A stretch of 64,000 bases of DNA from Vibrio sp. 10N (GCF_036245475.1 NZ_BTPM01000002.1:62001-126000); one strand, 5' to 3'. Counted from the stretch's first letter, positions 8,271 to 17,615 are shown. The notes: generated by a model from the letters alone, not told the origin. Translations and numbers: made by a program.

Positions 8271-10265
8271 TCAGGCGATAAGTGATGGTGTTTTGTTAAA
8301 AAGATTATTCCACCAATCCCGCATGACTCTATACGTGAGCAAAAAGAACAGGCTGAATAGAGTAATGCTGCCGCCCTCACGGGTTACGGTCGCGGTATTT
8401 TCCGAGCGGATTTCAATATCGCTACTGGTGGTACCTTGTATTGGAATGAGTTTTACTGCAACAACGGTTTCAGCTAGTGTCCCGTTGCCACAAGTGGCGA
8501 AGTGATCCGTTGAATCATACCCTGACGCACACTTGATGGCTGTCGCTGAAATTACTCCAGCATCGTTGATGTCTGAAGCCGTGACAATGCGATAGGCGTT
8601 GTTTACGTCACTGTAGCTACCCCCATTGGTGAGATCATCCAGCCACCATGCTCGTGAGTTGAGTATGGCCATGCGCGATTCATCGCTTCCAACGCCATTG
8701 TATGGAAAGATGTAGCCACGACGGCGACGTTGCGGCCCATCAATTTCGGTATGATTTTCAGCATCCACTTCACCAACGATTTCGTTATATTGGTTGATTG
8801 CATTGGCATGCCCACCTGCGCCGACAAAGAAAATTGACTGTGACATATCGCTGAAATAGGTCGCTGATGGTGTCGGTTGTCCGGCGTCAGCAATGAACAT
8901 CCGATTTGCTGCTGCTCCCGCCTCTGGAACGCTCCCCAATCGCTTGGTTTCACCAATAATAATTAGCTGTGAGTTAATATCTGTAGCGACGGAGTTGCTG
9001 TAGTAATAGCTATCGTCGTACTCAAGTTTGGCGTTGTTGATAAATATCGATGTCCATGCGTTTTCTTCAACGGAGAAGTCATCGGTGGTGGTGGGCAAGT
9101 ACACCGCAGCTTGCATGATGAGGTTGTCATCGGCGAGATCGGAGTTGAATCCAACCAAGACAGGCAAACCCAAATATTCACTATCACTACGTTCGACGAT
9201 GGTTGCGGCTCGAATACTGGCCTGCGCTGACGCATAGTCATAGTTGTCATAGCTAGTGGCCCAAGCGCTGGCCGGAAAGCGAGTTTCACCATCGTCGGCT
9301 AGCGACCAGATAAAGGCTTGTGACGCAAATCCAAAGTGCTGGCAAGCACTGGAAAGGATTGGCTGGTCGAGAGCGACACAGTCACTAAGATCCAATGAAT
9401 TGTAGTATTTTGACGTATCTGAGTAATCAAATGTGGCGACGGAGGCACTGCCGACAACATAGGTCTGACTGTCCGCGCCAGAAGTAGGGTAGGTAAAGCT
9501 GTCAAACGCAATCGTAGCGCCCATTTCTTCCACTATTAGCTGCTCGCCTTCGTCGTCGGCAAAGCTGAGGCTTGGATTGGTCAGTGGTTCTAGGAAGTAG
9601 GTTTCCCCGTTGCTAAAGACCAGCCCTCGACGATCAAAAGGCTGCACATAATACCCCTCATAGTCAAAATAGCCGCTGCTGCTATTGGCAATGATGTGAC
9701 CGTCAGAGCTGATAGCATGCGCTTTAATATCAGTCGTGTCTTCGACGGTAAACAATACATCTTCATATCCGCTGGGGATCTCTGGGTCGATGTCTGGAAG
9801 TAAGCTATATTCCATGTAGGAGTGATAGAGTGGCGTGTAGCTTGCGTTGTAAAACGCATCTTGATGACTTTCAAGACCGCCAATACCCGTACTGGCATCG
9901 CCATACCATCGATTGCTCGCCCAAGCTTCACAGGTTGCGTAGCCTAACTCACTGTCACAATAATCGTAAAGATCATCATAGTCGAGATAGTAGAAGTGGT
10001 TATCTACGCCAAATGCGACCTCTTGGTCTATTGGCACTCCCTCCAACCCGTTCATGCTATAGCCGAGCACGCTATATTGGCTGTCGGTACAGTTATCTTC
10101 AAAACACCATTCGGATGACGAAGGCTCAATGGCAGCAGAGTAGTATTCGTTAGCTACTGTGGCTATTGAGGTGTCTACCTCTACTACACGATAGAGCGCA
10201 GCGGCGCTGGTAAAAGAGTAGGTGAGCAGAGAGCAAACCAAAGGGAAGCGAACAACTTTGGACAC
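8271..10265 (-). CDS. DUF3466 family exported protein with GlyGly-CTERM-like tail
   Basis: A 664-residue protein of the DUF3466 type known from Vibrio and Shewanella; function unknown. A signal peptide covers about 1-23 (hydrophobic, ending SAAA). The body is acidic and rich in Tyr, Asp and Ser. Near the C terminus GGSITLFSLFFLLTYRVMR (glycine pair, hydrophobic span, basic residue) matches the layout of GlyGly-CTERM signals cut by rhombosortase in type II secreting bacteria. An extra tail of about 15 residues follows, longer than usual. The start is GTG with AAGG seven bases upstream. An EF-hand gene lies 86 bases upstream on the same strand. Confidence 0.75.
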   Translation of the reverse strand: MSKVVRFPLVCSLLTYSFTSAAALYRVVEVDTSIATVANEYYSAAIEPSSSEWCFEDNCTDSQYSVLGYSMNGLEGVPIDQEVAFGVDNHFYYLDYDDLYDYCDSELGYATCEAWASNRWYGDASTGIGGLESHQDAFYNASYTPLYHSYMEYSLLPDIDPEIPSGYEDVLFTVEDTTDIKAHAISSDGHIIANSSSGYFDYEGYYVQPFDRRGLVFSNGETYFLEPLTNPSLSFADDEGEQLIVEEMGATIAFDSFTYPTSGADSQTYVVGSASVATFDYSDTSKYYNSLDLSDCVALDQPILSSACQHFGFASQAFIWSLADDGETRFPASAWATSYDNYDYASAQASIRAATIVERSDSEYLGLPVLVGFNSDLADDNLIMQAAVYLPTTTDDFSVEENAWTSIFINNAKLEYDDSYYYSNSVATDINSQLIIIGETKRLGSVPEAGAAANRMFIADAGQPTPSATYFSDMSQSIFFVGAGGHANAINQYNEIVGEVDAENHTEIDGPQRRRRGYIFPYNGVGSDESRMAILNSRAWWLDDLTNGGSYSDVNNAYRIVTASDINDAGVISATAIKCASGYDSTDHFATCGNGTLAETVVAVKLIPIQGTTSSDIEIRSENTATVTREGGSITLFSLFFLLTYRVMRDWWNNLFNKTPSLIA

Positions 10266-10351
10266 GTATTAACCTTATTTCCTTATAACAAATGAACACA
10301 TAGCTTTGAGGCGCTATGTTGTAATTAGGGTCTGTTTCGAGAGTGACCGTC

Positions 10352-10594
10352 TCAACCGCGACGTTTTGGTGGTTCAGGTAGCTCCGATTCGGACAACACA
10401 CCATCCTCATCACTATCAAGCTGGTCGAACTCATCCAATAAGCGGCCTTTGAGCTCATCCTTTGTTAGTAGCCCATCACCGTTTGCATCCATTTCTTCAA
10501 ACGAAGGCGGCTTACGGCGTTCTTCCTGAGCTTGAGCTGGGTGATATGCGCTGGCAAGTAACAAAGCGGTGAGGGCGAGGGCTAATTTTTTCAT
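10352..10594 (-). CDS. small exported EF-hand protein
   Basis: An 80-residue protein with a signal peptide (about 1-22, ending AQAQ) and two canonical EF-hand loops, DANGDGLLTKDE and DSDEDGVLSESE, separated by a short linker. It is probably a periplasmic or secreted calcium-binding protein. The loop-linker-loop module is closely similar to the C-terminal end of the DUF1566 protein encoded divergently at 11240, so the two probably share origin or a common partner. Role otherwise unknown. Confidence 0.8.
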   Translation of the reverse strand: MKKLALALTALLLASAYHPAQAQEERRKPPSFEEMDANGDGLLTKDELKGRLLDEFDQLDSDEDGVLSESELPEPPKRRG

Positions 10595-10709
10595 CTTAGT
10601 TTCTCAAATAAGTAAAAGTGAACGCTCATTGTGTCGTCTGATTGAGCAGAGAAAGTGAGACGAATGTGTAGAAAATAAGGAGAAAGGAAAGGGGGACACA
10701 GAATGAGCG

Positions 10710-10844
10710 CTAATTGACTAAAAAACTCAACCACTGAGCACAGACGATTAGAATTCGGATGACGGTTTCTATTGTGAGGACACCTAATATTCCAGCGCTC
10801 AAAAATAGTGAGCCACCGAATACGATTTGAGAGTGCTTTTTCAT
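10710..10844 (-). CDS. candidate 44-aa hydrophobic membrane peptide
   Basis: This ORF encodes 44 residues starting MKKHSQIVFGG, mostly hydrophobic with one likely membrane span or two short ones and few charges. AAGGAA lies 11 bases before the ATG, a little far. It is unrecognised. Support comes from its hydrophobic character and its position in a same-strand run with another micro-ORF, the EF-hand gene and the DUF3466 gene. It could be a chance ORF. Confidence 0.35.
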   Translation of the reverse strand: MKKHSQIVFGGSLFLSAGILGVLTIETVIRILIVCAQWLSFLVN

Positions 10845-10909
10845 AACAGTTTCGTTTCCTTGTAAAGCGTTATGTTTAGGAGGCTGCCTCAGGTGAACCT
10901 TTTTGTCTG

Positions 10910-11014
10910 CTAAAAGGACGACCAGAGAGCGTGTTTAACAAATGCTCTCATAACGAGTGAGGGCAGTATCGTGAGAGCGAGAAGTGAGAGTAGAAACACC
11001 AATACTCTGTTCAT
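10910..11014 (-). CDS. candidate 34-aa hydrophobic membrane peptide
   Basis: This ORF encodes 34 residues starting MNRVLVFLLSLLALTILP, a positive N terminus followed by a strong hydrophobic span, like a small membrane protein. AGGA lies seven bases upstream of the ATG, a good ribosome site. No family is recognised. Confidence 0.4.
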   Translation of the reverse strand: MNRVLVFLLSLLALTILPSLVMRAFVKHALWSSF

Positions 11015-11239
11015 TTATCAGTCCTAGATAGATTATTGATATCGGATTGATTCGCAGGTTAATTAAATAATGTGTAGGGAGTTTGAAGAAAATGCAGATA
11101 TCGACAGAAATTGTGTTGTGTGAAGAGTCGTAACTAGAAGTTTTTATCATCTCTATATTTTCTGCACATTTTGGACTCATAGTAATAGGCTCGAAAAGAA
11201 TGATTTCAAGATTAATTCGTTCACTTATTAGGAGGCACT

Positions 11240-12763
11240 ATGGGCCAATCAACATTAATTCAAACGTTAATAGGACTTAACTGCTGCCTATGTCGTTTAG
11301 TAAAACTGCTTGGGGTCATTGCACTATTGGGTGTCAGTACATGCTCGTTCGCCCAAATGACCTATACCATTGTTGATACAAACCAAACTGTTTGTTCCGG
11401 CGACTATTTCACAATGGGCTCGTGCCTAAGTGAGCGAACCTTTGGTCGAGATGCGCAATATCAAGGATATGTGCCTAGCTATACCACTCATGGTGATGGC
11501 ACGGTAACAGATAACAACACGGGGTTAGTTTGGGCTCAAACGACGGACCTCAATGGTGATGGAAAAATTACCGCCGACGATAAAGTCACTTACGATGAAG
11601 GCGTTGCGTATGCTTCTAGTCTTACATTGGGAGGACATAACGATTGGCGTGTTCCAACCATTAAAGAGTTGTACTCTTTGATGCTGTTTGATGGCGAAGA
11701 CCCTAGTGGCATCAATGGAGCTGGTACATACTCCATTATGCCGTTTATCGACCATTCCGTATTTGGCTTTGAGTCTGGTGATATGGAAGCCGGGGAGCGA
11801 TTGATCGACTCTCAATACCTAAGTTCAACCAAATACGTATCAACGACCATGAATGGCGATGAAACTATTTTTGGTGTGAACTTCATCGATGGTCGAATCA
11901 AGGGCTATGGCGCAACTTCTCCAAGAGGCGGTGAAAAAACGTTTTATCTCCTGACGGTTAGAGGGAACACGAGTTATGGCGTTAATAACTTAGTTGATAA
12001 CGGTGACAAAACAATCACAGATAAAGCGACAGGTCTAACTTGGCAGCAGGGTGATAGCCAACAAGGGATGGATTGGTTTGCTGGAATACAATACTGTGAA
12101 AATCTAGAACTTGCTGGCAGAAGCGATTGGCGAATGCCAAATATCAAAGAGTTACAATCAATCGTGGACTACTCTCGCTCCCCAGATACAACCAATAGTG
12201 CCGCTATTGACCCTGTATTCGAAGCCAGCACTATGATCAACGAAGGAGGAAAGCTCGATTATCCAAATTATTGGAGTAGCACCACCCACAATAACTTAAA
12301 GAATGCGAACAATGCGGCTTATATCGCCTTTGGACGTTCGCTTGGCTACATTAATGGCAAATGGATTGACGTACATGGTGCTGGCGCTCAGCGTAGCGAT
12401 CCTAAACAATATACCGGTGTAGACTATCCCGAGGGTCATGGCCCCCAAGGTGATGCGGTTCGCTATGAAAACTACGTTCGCTGCGTGACTGACCAAGACA
12501 CCCAATACGAGGAAAATCCAACCAAAGTAGAACGTGAAACCAAGCAATATACTCTCTCGGCTAGTGCTGCGAGCGACGGCGACCAAAAAAAGGGTGATAA
12601 AAAAGGCCGTGATCCAATAGCGGATATGGACAGCAACGGCGATGGAAAACTCTTAAGGTCTGAAGTACGAGGGCCGCTGAAAAATGACTTTTCCCGCATC
12701 GACCGAAATAATGATGGTTTTATTTCGGAGGATGAGTTACCAAAGCGTCCTCTTAGAAAATAA
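11240..12763 (+). CDS. exported DUF1566 (Lcl-C) protein with C-terminal EF-hand pair
   Basis: A 507-residue protein. Signal peptide about 1-38 (ending CSFAQ); perfect AGGAGG ribosome site. Two DUF1566/Lcl-C domains follow: GLVWAQ ... NDWRVPTIKELYSL (roughly 90-235) and GLTWQQ ... SDWRMPNIKELQSI (roughly 250-415). A calcium-loop-like insertion, DLNGDGKITADD, sits in the first. The C terminus (460-507) has two EF-hand loops, DSNGDGKLLRSE and DRNNDGFISEDE, very like the stand-alone EF-hand protein at 10352. DUF1566 domains occur in secreted, lectin-like or surface proteins, but their ligand is mostly unknown. Location is likely periplasmic or outside the cell. Confidence 0.8.
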   Translation: MGQSTLIQTLIGLNCCLCRLVKLLGVIALLGVSTCSFAQMTYTIVDTNQTVCSGDYFTMGSCLSERTFGRDAQYQGYVPSYTTHGDGTVTDNNTGLVWAQTTDLNGDGKITADDKVTYDEGVAYASSLTLGGHNDWRVPTIKELYSLMLFDGEDPSGINGAGTYSIMPFIDHSVFGFESGDMEAGERLIDSQYLSSTKYVSTTMNGDETIFGVNFIDGRIKGYGATSPRGGEKTFYLLTVRGNTSYGVNNLVDNGDKTITDKATGLTWQQGDSQQGMDWFAGIQYCENLELAGRSDWRMPNIKELQSIVDYSRSPDTTNSAAIDPVFEASTMINEGGKLDYPNYWSSTTHNNLKNANNAAYIAFGRSLGYINGKWIDVHGAGAQRSDPKQYTGVDYPEGHGPQGDAVRYENYVRCVTDQDTQYEENPTKVERETKQYTLSASAASDGDQKKGDKKGRDPIADMDSNGDGKLLRSEVRGPLKNDFSRIDRNNDGFISEDELPKRPLRK

Positions 12764-12771
12764 GACTTTAT

Positions 12772-12804
12772 AAAGCAGAGCTTTGAACCGAAGCTCTGCT
12801 TTTT
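12772..12804. terminator. bidirectional terminator
   Basis: Perfect 12-bp stem AAAGCAGAGCTT / AAGCTCTGCTTT, seven-base loop, T-run; sits between the convergent DUF1566 and DEAD-box genes. Confidence 0.85.
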
Positions 12805-12806
12805 AA

Positions 12807-14030
12807 TTAGAAACGCTTAGTCTTTCCCTGAAACTGCTTAATGCTCTTTTTCTTGTTAGTTCTGCGGTTTGCTTGCTTATCACGCGGTGCTCGCTTACTT
12901 TCACCCGTAGAAGGTTTATCAGTAACGGGAAAACCGTCGAGTTGCTGTAGTTCAAGCTCACGTTGCGTGACTTTTCGAATCGCGGTTAGGTACTCAGCCT
13001 CACCATGACATAACAATGAGACCGCGATACCGGTTTGTCCTGCTCTTGCAGTGCGGCCGATACGGTGTACATAGGTCTCGGCATTGGATGGCAGTTCAAA
13101 GTTTACAACCACAGGCAATTGCTCGACATGGATACCGCGCGCCAATAAGTCTGTTGCGATCAGTACGTTGACCTTTTGCTGCTTGAATTGCTCGAGAGTG
13201 GCTTCTCGCTCTGCCTGATCTTTGTTGCCATGCAGTGCGGCAGCGTGCAGTCCTGCTTTGTTTAACTTCTTGCACAGTGCATCAGCATTATCTTTAGCAC
13301 CAATAAAGACGAGAACCTGACGCCAGTTATGGCGGCTGATTTGATCAATCAGCGCTTTGGTTTTGCTTCCCTTATTAACGAGGTACAGCGTTTCTTTTAT
13401 CGCTGGCTCTGCATCTTCCGCCTTCTTCACTTCAATGAGTGCTGGCGAGATGAGTAGCTCTTTGGCTTGGCTTTCGAGTAATTCAGGGAAGGTGGCCGAG
13501 AACATCAGCGTCTGACGCTTCGCTGGCAGCATCTCGATGATGCGTTGAACATCCGTCCAAAATCCCATTTCTAACAGGCGATCAGCTTCATCAAGAACCA
13601 GTTTATTAATGTTGCTGGCCATTAGCGCGTTTTCAGTGAGTAGTTCAAGCAGGCGGCCTGGAGTTGCGACAATAACATTTGGTTGTTTGGTAAGAGCGGC
13701 TTTTTGCTGTTCTTTATCCACCCCTCCGCAAATGCTGATTGATGTCAGCTCCGTATGCTGAGCTGCCAGAGAGAGCGTGTCATTGACTTGTGAGGCAAGC
13801 TCGCGAGTAGGTACCAGTATGAGCGCCTGTGATGGTGTCTCGAGAAGCTGTTCCAACAGTGGTAAGCCGTACGCCAGTGTTTTGCCGCTTCCTGTTTTAG
13901 CGATGGCCAATACGTCCTGTTGATTCAAAATCGCAGGAATAGTGAGTGTTTGAATTTCCGTAGCTGAGCGAAAGGTATCAGGCAGCGCTGCAACGAGTTT
14001 TTGGCTGAGAGAGAATTGAGAAAACGGCAT
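12807..14030 (-). CDS. RhlE-like DEAD-box RNA helicase
   Basis: A 407-residue ATP-dependent RNA helicase. Motifs in order: Q motif near the N terminus (FSLSQKLVAAL ... EIQTLTIPAI), motif I AKTGSGKT, Ia PTRELA, Ib TPGRL, II DEAD, III SAT, V ATDLLARGIHVE and VI HRIGRTARAG. The C-terminal 40 residues are basic (Lys/Arg rich), a usual RNA-binding tail. It is likely cytoplasmic and involved in rRNA maturation, RNA decay or cold adaptation; the exact paralogue cannot be named from sequence alone. Confidence 0.85.
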   Translation of the reverse strand: MPFSQFSLSQKLVAALPDTFRSATEIQTLTIPAILNQQDVLAIAKTGSGKTLAYGLPLLEQLLETPSQALILVPTRELASQVNDTLSLAAQHTELTSISICGGVDKEQQKAALTKQPNVIVATPGRLLELLTENALMASNINKLVLDEADRLLEMGFWTDVQRIIEMLPAKRQTLMFSATFPELLESQAKELLISPALIEVKKAEDAEPAIKETLYLVNKGSKTKALIDQISRHNWRQVLVFIGAKDNADALCKKLNKAGLHAAALHGNKDQAEREATLEQFKQQKVNVLIATDLLARGIHVEQLPVVVNFELPSNAETYVHRIGRTARAGQTGIAVSLLCHGEAEYLTAIRKVTQRELELQQLDGFPVTDKPSTGESKRAPRDKQANRRTNKKKSIKQFQGKTKRF

Positions 14031-14148
14031 AGTGTTGGTCTTAATCTTGGTTGTTCTGATTGGGAAGCGGCGTGCACTTTACCACAGATAGTAACGAGTT
14101 TATCTCTGCAACGTGCTTGTCTCTTTAACTATCTAGCCGCTAACTCTA

Positions 14149-14180
14149 TAAAAAAGGCTAAAAGCACCTGCTTTTAGCCT
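14149..14180 (-). terminator. rho-independent terminator of ggt
   Basis: GGCTAAAAGCA / TGCTTTTAGCC stem with a two-base CC spacer, flanked by an A-run that is a T-run on the minus strand, shortly after the ggt stop. Confidence 0.8.
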
Positions 14181-14187
14181 CCTCAAA

Positions 14188-15924
14188 TCAATCCCCTAAT
14201 GAGGTCGAAGCCCTGCGTCGATCCGTTGCGCCATGCAACAAACCATCTTTAACTTCAATGGCATTCAGGCCGCTGACCACAGGAATAACGTGAACCTTGT
14301 AGCCCATTTCAGCAAAGCTAGGCACCATAGATTCGGCGAAGGTACGCTTCTCAACCAATAAGCCTGTTGGGTTGTATGGCTTAGTGCGGTCGATTTTGGT
14401 GCCGTATTGGATGTTCGGCAGATCAATCGCATCTTGAGCGGATAGGTTCCAATCGACAATACCGACAATGGTTTTTAGCACATAACCCGGAATTTGCGAG
14501 CTACCAGGGCTGCCAACAACGAGACGCAGATTATCATCTTTATCGAACACCATCAGCGGGGTAATGGCAGAGCGAGGACGTTTGCCTGCTTCAATGGCGT
14601 TTTGTACTGGTCTACCGTTTAAGCTTGGAATCGATGAGAAGTTGGCCATTTGAGCATTCAGCAGCACGCCGTCCACCATAACACCAGAGCCCATACCCGT
14701 GCCGACGGTACTGGTCATAGCAATGGCATTACCCTCGCTATCGACAATAGAAATGTGTCCAGTATCTTGGCTTTCAAAGCCTTCGTGTGCAGCAGGTGTC
14801 GCTACCTCGGGTAATCCTGGCTTGATGTTTTTGCTATCACCCGCACCTTGTTCTGGGATCATGTCAAAGCGATCATCGATATAGTCTTTATCGAGCAATG
14901 CTTCAACGGGCGTATCGACATAGCTTGGGTCGCCGGCGTAGGCAATGCGGTCTTCTTTGGCAAGGCGCATTGCTTCAACCATCAGTCGCCAAGGTTCTGC
15001 CGTGGTGATGGGCATAGAAGCAATATCGTATTTTTCTAGCATGTCGAGAGACTGGGAAACCAATACGCCGCCAGAAGCGGGATAACCGAATGAGACAATG
15101 TCGTTACCACGGTAGTTAGACTTAACGATATCGCGGGTTTTTACACGATAGCTAGCAAAGTCAGTGAGAGAGAGTTTCGCTTGGTCTTTTTCGAGGCGAG
15201 CGTTGACCGTTTCGACAATGTGCTTTGCAAGGTCTCCTCGGTATAGATAATCAGCGCCTTGCTCGGCAATGGCTTTAAGTGTCGCAGCCATTTTAGGGTT
15301 GGTCATGTTAGTGCCTGTTGGGCGGATGGTCTCACCTTCCCAGTAGAGCGCTTTTATTTCTGGATCATGGATAAGTCTGGTTTGTTCACGCACTACGATG
15401 TCATAGGTGTAGCTGTTCATCGAGTAGCCGTTTTCAGCGTAATCGATAGCTGGCTGTACAAGCTGTTTCCAATCCAGTTTGCCGTGCTTTTCGTGAGTGT
15501 GCTGAAGAAGCTTAAGCGTACCTGGAATAGCGACGGAGCGAGGGCCCAAAATGTCGTCGCGGCTAATCGCTTTACCATCTTTATCCAAAAACATATCTGG
15601 CGTCGCACTGGAAGGCGCTTCATCACGACCATCGTAAGCGGTAAAGGATTTAGCTTTGTTGTCGTAGTAGAGAGCAAAGGTGCCGCCGCCAATACCCGTC
15701 ATATCAGGCTCTACTACTGACATCACCAACTGCATCGCGACCATCGCATCGACCGCGTTACCGCCTTGCTTGAGAATGGAGTAGCCCGTGCTGGTAACAT
15801 AAGGGTTGGTGGCACTGACCATAAAGGATTTACCAGTGTCGTTGGGTTCAGTAGGGAACGGATCAGGCTGCGCCGTTACCGAGCATGAAACAAGCGTAGC
15901 GATCAACGCGATACGAAATGACAT
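14188..15924 (-). CDS. ggt: gamma-glutamyltranspeptidase precursor
   Basis: A 578-residue periplasmic enzyme that transfers or hydrolyses the gamma-glutamyl group of glutathione. Signal peptide at the N terminus (MSFRIALIATLVSCSVTAQ). The large subunit has GGNAVDAMVAM and GIGGGTFALYY; the self-cleavage nucleophile is the Thr of DTGHISIVDSEGN, aligned with TTH of E. coli; the small subunit has SPGSSQIPG. An in-frame ATG at 15948 would add eight residues, but GAGG lies seven bases before 15924 and the signal peptide starts there. Confidence 0.9.
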   Translation of the reverse strand: MSFRIALIATLVSCSVTAQPDPFPTEPNDTGKSFMVSATNPYVTSTGYSILKQGGNAVDAMVAMQLVMSVVEPDMTGIGGGTFALYYDNKAKSFTAYDGRDEAPSSATPDMFLDKDGKAISRDDILGPRSVAIPGTLKLLQHTHEKHGKLDWKQLVQPAIDYAENGYSMNSYTYDIVVREQTRLIHDPEIKALYWEGETIRPTGTNMTNPKMAATLKAIAEQGADYLYRGDLAKHIVETVNARLEKDQAKLSLTDFASYRVKTRDIVKSNYRGNDIVSFGYPASGGVLVSQSLDMLEKYDIASMPITTAEPWRLMVEAMRLAKEDRIAYAGDPSYVDTPVEALLDKDYIDDRFDMIPEQGAGDSKNIKPGLPEVATPAAHEGFESQDTGHISIVDSEGNAIAMTSTVGTGMGSGVMVDGVLLNAQMANFSSIPSLNGRPVQNAIEAGKRPRSAITPLMVFDKDDNLRLVVGSPGSSQIPGYVLKTIVGIVDWNLSAQDAIDLPNIQYGTKIDRTKPYNPTGLLVEKRTFAESMVPSFAEMGYKVHVIPVVSGLNAIEVKDGLLHGATDRRRASTSLGD

Positions 15925-16072
15925 AAAAGCCTCTAAACGGTGTGTCATGGATACAAATAAGGGTAGGTGCTATCAGTAACATATCCACTTGATGCTTGTT
16001 TGACCGTTAGGTCATGGCTTTGTTATCACTTGGTCAGAGCCTGATAAGGCAGGTGTTGGTGATAATTTGGCG

Positions 16073-16849
16073 TTATAGGTAAGTGTCGTAGAAGAAATAA
16101 CAGGTAATGGCGATGGAGCTTAGGGTGACAAAGCGTCGCACATAGATTTGCGGTAGCTGTCTTGAAAGGTGCGCTGCGACATAACCGCCAGTCAGTGTTC
16201 CGAGCATGACCGCAATGCCTGAAGACCAATCAATGAGACCATTAAAAACAAACAGTACGATGGCAATCGCTGACGCGCAGGTCGAGATAAGAAGTTTCAA
16301 ACCGTTCATCAAGTTGATGTCTTTGTAGCCAGCAACCGCGAGGTAGCTTAGGCCAATCACCCCAAGTCCTGCGTTGAAAAAGCCACCAAAAACACCCACA
16401 AGGAACAAAAACAGCGCTAATCCAAACGCGACTACCCCACCTAGGTTACGATGACTGCTTGCCGCTTGCAGCCGAGCATTAATACGATCGCCAAAAATGA
16501 ACAGCAAGGTGGCGAAAAGCAATAGCCAAGGTATTGCGCTGACAAACTGTTGCTCCGACACAATGATCAGTAGGTAGCTGCCACTAATGCCTCCGGCGAT
16601 ACTGAGTAGTACGACTTTAAGTAAATTGCCGCGGTCTTTAAGCACTTCTCGGCGAAACGCATAGGTGCCACTTAAATAACCGGCACACGCGGCGAACGTG
16701 TTGGTCGCGTTAGCGACAATGGGTGGGATGCCGACAAACAATAGTGTTGGAAAGGTGATAAAGCTGCCACCGCCGGCTACAGAATTGAGTACACCGCCGA
16801 AGACACCAGCAATAAACAGTAAAGCAATCTGTGATAGGTCGAGCAGCAT
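16073..16849 (-). CDS. TSUP (TauE/SafE) family membrane transporter
   Basis: A transporter of about 258 residues with about eight membrane spans. The N-terminal AGVFGGVLNSVAGGGSF motif and its half-repeat (GVFGGFFNAGLGVIGL) are typical of the TauE/SafE family, which moves sulfite, sulfoacetate or other small organosulfur anions. A GTG at 16903 would add 18 residues without a hydrophobic start; I prefer ATG 16849, though no strong ribosome site marks it. The substrate cannot be told from this locus. Confidence 0.8.
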   Translation of the reverse strand: MLLDLSQIALLFIAGVFGGVLNSVAGGGSFITFPTLLFVGIPPIVANATNTFAACAGYLSGTYAFRREVLKDRGNLLKVVLLSIAGGISGSYLLIIVSEQQFVSAIPWLLLFATLLFIFGDRINARLQAASSHRNLGGVVAFGLALFLFLVGVFGGFFNAGLGVIGLSYLAVAGYKDINLMNGLKLLISTCASAIAIVLFVFNGLIDWSSGIAVMLGTLTGGYVAAHLSRQLPQIYVRRFVTLSSIAITCYFFYDTYL

Positions 16850-17075
16850 AATCGGTAAAATCAATGGGATGGGGAGTGTTTGCCAACATAGCTCAAACCT
16901 CACTCATTCTCAAAACCAGCATTCCGAAGCGTGATCTCTGAGTCATCATCCATCGATGCCTTTCGGCGGGCATCTGAGAGTTAAATCGCCGATATTCTCC
17001 CGCTTGGGGCTTGCTCTTGTCGGGCTTTCTTGGGATCATGCCAACAATTGTGAGAACAAACTAGGATTGCATTCC

Positions 17076-17594
17076 ATGTCGAAACTAAGCCTTCAAGAGC
17101 AGATGCTAAAAGCAGGTCTGGTCAACGAGAAGAAACTGAAAAAAGCCAAGAAAGGCTCGAAGAAATCACGTGTTCAAGCGCGCGAAGCTAAAGCGGCCGT
17201 TGAAGAGAACAAAGCGGCACAAAAAGAGCGCGATCAAGCACTGAACAAGCAGCGTGATGAAGAAAAACTGAGCAAAGAAATCAAAGCTCAGGTGAAGCAA
17301 CTGATCACTCTTAACACTATTGAGCATGGCAACGGTGACATTAAGTACAACTTCACCGACGGTACTTTGGTCAAGTCGATTTATGTTACTCAAGACGTGC
17401 GTGACCAGCTAAGTAAAGGTCACTTGTCTATTGCACGTTTAGAAGAGGGCTACGCAGTGATCCCAACGATCGTTGCGAAGAAGATCGCCGAGCGTGACCA
17501 AGAGACCATTATCGAAAACGACGTGAAAGAAGAAGTCGTTGAAGAAGATGACCCATACGCGCAATATGTGGTGCCAGATGATCTGATGTGGTAA
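17076..17594 (+). CDS. DUF2058 family protein (YaiL-like)
   Basis: A 172-residue cytoplasmic protein. It starts MSKLSLQEQMLKAGLV, as DUF2058 proteins do, then has a strongly basic and charged helical or coiled-coil segment (about 18-75), a compact C-terminal domain with YNFTDGTLVKSIYV, and an acidic end. Related proteins have been described as nucleoid- or nucleic acid-associated, but the function is not settled. AGGA lies upstream of the ATG at 17076; the longer frame from 16956 lacks a ribosome site and breaks family alignment. Confidence 0.8.
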   Translation: MSKLSLQEQMLKAGLVNEKKLKKAKKGSKKSRVQAREAKAAVEENKAAQKERDQALNKQRDEEKLSKEIKAQVKQLITLNTIEHGNGDIKYNFTDGTLVKSIYVTQDVRDQLSKGHLSIARLEEGYAVIPTIVAKKIAERDQETIIENDVKEEVVEEDDPYAQYVVPDDLMW

Positions 17595-17615
17595 CGCGAC
17601 TTCTGCATACCTCAA

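Larger units (their letters stand above)
10595..11239. other. intergenic region holding two candidate micro-ORFs
   Basis: This 645-base stretch separates the EF-hand gene from the divergent DUF1566 gene. Apart from two tiny hydrophobic ORFs on the minus strand, described separately, I see no gene. AGGAGG at about 11230 is the ribosome site of the plus-strand gene. Confidence 0.5.

Noticed and set aside
10935..11180. 81-residue minus-strand ORF overlapping the 34-aa micro-ORF
   Set aside because: No ribosome site, and a mixed composition without signal or span.
15417..15692. Antisense ORF in ggt
   Set aside because: Antisense to a conserved periplasmic enzyme; no independent support.
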